Both the position numbers and the translations under genes were made by a program. Under the pieces are notes generated by a model, which was not told the DNA's origin, did no database searches, and was given only the letters and a program-made list of their open reading frames with translations. 8,256 nucleotides of DNA from a bacterium (GTDB lineage: Bacteria; Bacteroidota; Bacteroidia; Cytophagales; Thermonemataceae), in contig JANYGM010000444.1 in NCBI GenBank assembly GCA_025362415.1, positions 1 through 8,256 of the forward strand, in the 5' to 3' direction. Every line of letters begins with the position of its first letter. Position 1 is the first letter of the stretch. Of the stretch, positions 6,109 through 8,256 are shown one piece after another.

Positions 6109-7134
6109 TTGAAAAACTATAAAAAAATATTGCTGTTTTTTGTGTTTCTGATGATTTGTTTGTGTTTTTCTAACCAAAACGCACAAGCACAGGCAGAGAA
6201 ACGTCCAAAAAAGAAACCTGATTTGTCGCCTAAAAAACGTCTTTTGAGAAAGTATGGCAAAACCAAAACAGACAAATACAAAGGAGAAATACAAGTAACA
6301 AAAGGAAAGACAGACAAAAGCGGCAAAGCTATTACAGTACAAACACGCAAACACGCAAAAAAAGCAGGCATTTCTGGACTTATTACAAGAGTAGCACAAC
6401 CCAAAAAACATAAAGGCGTTTCTGGGCTAGTCATTAAAGTAACACCAAAAGATTTAAAGAAACGAAGTATTAAGGGACTGGTCATTAGGGTAGAACAACC
6501 TAAAAAACACAAAGGAGTATCTGGATTTGTTATTAGAGTTTCTCCTAACAAAATCACCAAAAGAGAAGGAAGTTACAAAGGCGTGCCAATGAGTTTAGTT
6601 AATAGGCATAAAAAAGCTATTAACAATCAAAGGAAAAAAATAGCACAATATAAAGGTATGTTTACTTATGTGGACAGACGAGCTACGCTTTATGCACGTA
6701 AAGGCAAGCAGGCAAGTACCTACAAAGGCACAGTACGTTATCTAGACAAGCGAGCTACACTTTATGCACAAAAAGGCAAACAAGCAAGCACTTACAAAGG
6801 CTTTATACGTGTGCGAAAACGCCCTCACATGGCTACTACACACACTTATCAGAAGAAAAATTATAGTAAACCTTATGATATTCGTAATTTGAAAAAAGGA
6901 CTTTGGTTACCTAAAAAAGGTGATATGCCCCGTTATATGCGCCAAAAAGTAGCACGACCAAAAGCTGACAAATCAGAAAGACAAATTTGGGACACTTATG
7001 CACCAAATACGACCAAAAGAAACACAAAACTAACCAAAGCAAGTAATGCTAGTGGCACAAATAGTACAGGTATGCCACAACGGACAAATCCAAAAGATTT
7101 GAATAAAAAAGATAAAAATCCATTGCCAAGATAA
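6109..7134 (+). CDS. Exported Lys/Arg-rich repeat protein, function unknown
   Basis: 341 residues starting at a TTG codon. That start gives a complete signal peptide: basic MKNYKK, hydrophobic core ILLFFVFLMICLCF, and an AQAQA cleavage region near residue 29. The first in-frame ATG (6151) would cut the core away. No lipobox is seen, so it is a secreted or periplasmic protein, not a lipoprotein. The chain is extremely basic, about 65 Lys and 27 Arg against about 17 Asp/Glu, and the mature part has no Cys. Residues 87-153 are four units of about 17 aa around GVSGLVIRV. Residues 181-228 are two 24-aa units starting YKG and containing RATLYA, with a third start at 229. The C-terminus (about 255-297) has NLKKGLWLPKKGDMPRYMRQK and DKSERQIWD. 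This layout is reminiscent of basic repeat proteins I associate with Cytophagales, an unverified recollection. Surface, polyanion or nucleic-acid binding is conceivable but not shown. Confidence 0.8.
   Translation: MKNYKKILLFFVFLMICLCFSNQNAQAQAEKRPKKKPDLSPKKRLLRKYGKTKTDKYKGEIQVTKGKTDKSGKAITVQTRKHAKKAGISGLITRVAQPKKHKGVSGLVIKVTPKDLKKRSIKGLVIRVEQPKKHKGVSGFVIRVSPNKITKREGSYKGVPMSLVNRHKKAINNQRKKIAQYKGMFTYVDRRATLYARKGKQASTYKGTVRYLDKRATLYAQKGKQASTYKGFIRVRKRPHMATTHTYQKKNYSKPYDIRNLKKGLWLPKKGDMPRYMRQKVARPKADKSERQIWDTYAPNTTKRNTKLTKASNASGTNSTGMPQRTNPKDLNKKDKNPLPR
6367..6567 (+). repeat. Coding repeat A, four units of about 17 codons
   Basis: Residues 87-102, 103-119, 120-135 and 136-153 of the basic protein align on [GS][IV]xG[LF][VI][IT][RK]V. 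Units 1 and 3 share a QPKKHK ending, while units 2 and 4 instead carry TPKDLKK and SPNKITK. The true period is therefore a 33-residue pair, present twice, implying duplication of a two-unit block. An alternating hydrophobic segment next to a basic one suggests short beta strands joined by Lys-rich turns. Confidence 0.85.
6649..6792 (+). repeat. Coding repeat B, two 72-bp units
   Basis: 6649-6720 and 6721-6792 encode 24-residue units, both starting YKG and sharing RATLYA, KGKQAST and an aromatic-x-D-[RK] segment. They are adjacent and in frame, and a third YKG start follows at 6793. The strong similarity indicates recent duplication or homogenisation. YKGE near residue 57 and YKGV near 156 may be older degenerate copies. 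Confidence 0.88.
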
Positions 7135-7140
7135 AGTTTC

Positions 7141-7168
7141 AATTACGAATTACGAATTATCAATTACG
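7141..7168 (+). repeat. Heptamer tandem repeat AATTACG, four units
   Basis: Four 7-bp units starting six bases after the stop of the basic repeat protein. Units 1, 2 and 4 are AATTACG and unit 3 is AATTATC. Opposite-orientation copies lie at 7196-7209, and ATCAATTAC (7159-7167) pairs exactly with GTAATTGAT (7204-7212), so the two clusters could form a stem with a loop of about 36 nt. Confidence 0.85.
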
Positions 7169-7195
7169 AAAATACAAATTATGTGTTTTATTTGT

Positions 7196-7209
7196 CGTAA
7201 TTTGTAATT
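7196..7209 (-). repeat. Inverted heptamers CGTAATT / TGTAATT
   Basis: Two adjacent 7-bp units that are the reverse complement of AATTACG and AATTACA, facing the cluster at 7141-7168. Together they fill much of the spacer between the basic protein and the terminator-like stem-loop. Confidence 0.7.
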
Positions 7210-7228
7210 GATAAAATTGAACAAAAAT

Positions 7229-7270
7229 AATTAGAACAAAAAACCTAAAAAAGGCGTTTTTGTTCTAATT
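7229..7270 (+). terminator. Probable transcription terminator stem-loop
   Basis: Arms 7229-7242 and 7257-7270 are perfectly complementary over 14 bp (AATTAGAACAAAAA against TTTTTGTTCTAATT). Inside them, CC at 7244-7245 can pair with GG at 7253-7254 around a 7-nt loop TAAAAAA. The A-tract, CC/GG stem and T-tract order is that of an intrinsic terminator, and being symmetric it could act on both strands. It lies about 95 bp after the basic-protein gene and 90 bp before the proline dehydrogenase gene, dividing the two units. The short GC core makes its strength uncertain. Confidence 0.6.
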
Positions 7271-7316
7271 CTGTTAAAGAATAGGAATTAAATAACTTAA
7301 CAATCAAAGTTTTACA

Positions 7317-7344
7317 TTCGTACTTCGTACCTCTTATTTCGTAC
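7317..7344 (+). repeat. Heptamer tandem repeat TTCGTAC, four units
   Basis: Four 7-bp units in which units 1, 2 and 4 are TTCGTAC and unit 3 is the variant CTCTTAT. Shifted by two bases and read on the opposite strand the unit is AAGTACG, one base from AATTACG at 7141-7168. The cluster sits 16 bp before the proline dehydrogenase start codon. No convincing promoter elements were found in the remaining spacer (7271-7316). Confidence 0.75.
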
Positions 7345-7360
7345 TTTCTTCTAAAATATT

Positions 7361-8256
7361 ATGGCTATTATTTCTCCTCCAAAAACTACTGAAACCTCAT
7401 TTGAAGATACTTCAGTAGCATTTTATTCCAAAAGTGATTTTGAGTTGCGCAAAACTTACTTTATTTTTGCAGCTATGAATAATAATTTTTTGGTAGATTT
7501 TGGAAAATCTTTCTTGAAATTTGCCCTAAAAATACATTTCCCTTTTGTAAAATCAATAGTAAAATCAACAGTTTTTGGGCATTTTTGCGGTGGTGAAAAT
7601 ATTACAGATTGTGAAAAAACTATCAAAAATCTTGGGAAATACAATATTGGAGCAATTTTGGATTATTCTGTAGAAGGAGAAAAAACAGAAATTGGTTTTG
7701 ATGCCACACTTGCAGAAACCCTTTTGACAATAGAAAAAGCAGCAAAATCCCCTAATGTGCCATTTTCTGTATTTAAAGTAACAGGTATTGCACCTTTTCA
7801 TATTCTTGAAAAAGTACAATCTAAACAAATACTTTCTGCAGAGGAAGAAAAACAATGGCAAAGAGTACAAGAAAGAATGGAAGCCATTTGTAAACGTGCT
7901 TATGAACTAAATGTAAAAACTTTGGTTGATGGAGAGGAAACTTGGATACAAGATACCATTGATAATCTTGCTTATGCAATGATGGAAAAGTACAATAAAG
8001 AAAAACCCATTATTTATAATACCTATCAGTTATATCGTGCTGATATGCTCGGAAATTTGAAGACAGCTTTTGAGGTGGCAAAGCAAAAAAACTATTTTTT
8101 AGGTGCAAAACTGGTACGTGGCGCATATATGGAACGTGAAAGCAAACGTGCAAAGGAAATGAATTATCCTGACCCTATTCAACCTAGCAAAGAAGCCTGC
8201 GACAAGGATTTTGATAGTGCTATCTTGTTTTGTATGGATAATATTGAACGCTTTGG
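7361..8256 (+). CDS. Proline dehydrogenase, N-terminal part (runs off window)
   Basis: An FAD-dependent enzyme that oxidises L-proline to delta-1-pyrroline-5-carboxylate and passes electrons to the quinone pool, the first step of proline catabolism. The frame opens at ATG 7361 and has 298 complete codons with no stop before the edge. Motifs of the PRODH barrel appear in order: AILDYSVEG (98-106), FKVTGIAPFHILEKV (138-152), VDGEETWIQD (189-198), YNTYQLYRADML (219-230), and GAKLVRGAYMERE with its conserved Lys, Arg and Tyr (248-260). PDPIQPSKEACD (270-281) follows. The barrel begins about 98 residues in, without the long DNA-binding region of E. coli PutA. NTYQ-Y, GAKLVRGAY and DP-I-P resemble the single-domain eukaryotic and Bacteroidota form. 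The C-terminal RRxxEN segment and any P5C dehydrogenase fusion are outside the window. The gene starts after the stem-loop at 7229-7270, so it is probably its own transcription unit. Confidence 0.96.
   Translation, partial: MAIISPPKTTETSFEDTSVAFYSKSDFELRKTYFIFAAMNNNFLVDFGKSFLKFALKIHFPFVKSIVKSTVFGHFCGGENITDCEKTIKNLGKYNIGAILDYSVEGEKTEIGFDATLAETLLTIEKAAKSPNVPFSVFKVTGIAPFHILEKVQSKQILSAEEEKQWQRVQERMEAICKRAYELNVKTLVDGEETWIQDTIDNLAYAMMEKYNKEKPIIYNTYQLYRADMLGNLKTAFEVAKQKNYFLGAKLVRGAYMERESKRAKEMNYPDPIQPSKEACDKDFDSAILFCMDNIERF

Noticed and set aside
6109..6195. Lipoprotein signal in the basic repeat protein (Cys17 or Cys19)
   Set aside because: The residues before both cysteines (Ile and Leu) do not fit a lipobox, which needs a small residue at -1. 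The AQAQA region gives a normal signal peptidase I site.
6117..6560. 147-codon open frame on the minus strand opposite the basic repeat protein
   Set aside because: Its periodic Cys/Leu/Thr-rich composition mirrors the Lys-rich repeats of the sense strand. The sense frame has a signal peptide and structured repeats, so this is a shadow.
6367..6792. Repeats in the basic-protein gene as a CRISPR array
   Set aside because: The units are in-frame, contiguous coding repeats without unique spacers between identical direct repeats.
7311..7320. TACATTCG as a -7 promoter element for proline dehydrogenase
   Set aside because: It has one mismatch to TAnnTTTG, overlaps the heptamer repeat, and no TTG-type -33 element lies at suitable spacing upstream.

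Overview
The window is AT-rich DNA (by eye about two thirds A+T) with A-rich rather than Shine-Dalgarno-like start contexts and one possible TAnnTTTG-type promoter. The encoded proteins (GpsA with GPCHAEEVA, a eukaryote-like proline dehydrogenase, LRR/HEAT/BRCT-like proteins, a secreted basic repeat protein) suggest a member of the Bacteroidota, probably Cytophagales. This placement is inferred from gene style, not from a marker gene. All genes read on the + strand.

Layout: 1-108 is the 3' end of an unidentified gene. 131-1147 is gpsA (glycerol-3-phosphate dehydrogenase). Only 26 bp later, 1174-3423 encodes a 749-aa cytoplasmic protein with leucine-rich repeats, HEAT-like helices and a BRCT-like domain. 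A 291-bp spacer (3424-3714) follows and is packed with structure. It holds a perfect 26-bp palindrome whose core, TGTTCCACGTGGAACA, looks like a ParB-binding parS site. It also holds a complete 177-bp MITE-like element with perfect 21-bp terminal inverted repeats and an 8-bp target duplication, which carries two mirror-image hairpins inside. Last comes a heptamer repeat that runs up to the next start codon. 3715-6033 encodes a 772-aa paralogue of the first LRR protein. 6109-7134 (TTG start) encodes an exported, extremely Lys/Arg-rich protein built from two kinds of internal repeat. The spacer 7135-7360 holds more heptamer repeats in both orientations and a stem-loop that is probably a terminator. 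7361 to the window end is the first 298 codons of a proline dehydrogenase, still open at the edge.

How the genes relate: gpsA feeds glycerol-3-phosphate into phospholipid synthesis, and proline dehydrogenase starts proline catabolism. They are unrelated housekeeping functions flanking an accessory core. The tandem LRR/HEAT/BRCT-like paralogues look like protein-interaction scaffolds of unknown function. gpsA and the first paralogue are probably co-transcribed. Whether transcription continues through the palindrome and the MITE into the second paralogue cannot be decided from sequence. The best candidates for something new are the parS-like site, the MITE, the LRR-BRCT-like pair and the heptamer repeat family shared by the spacers.
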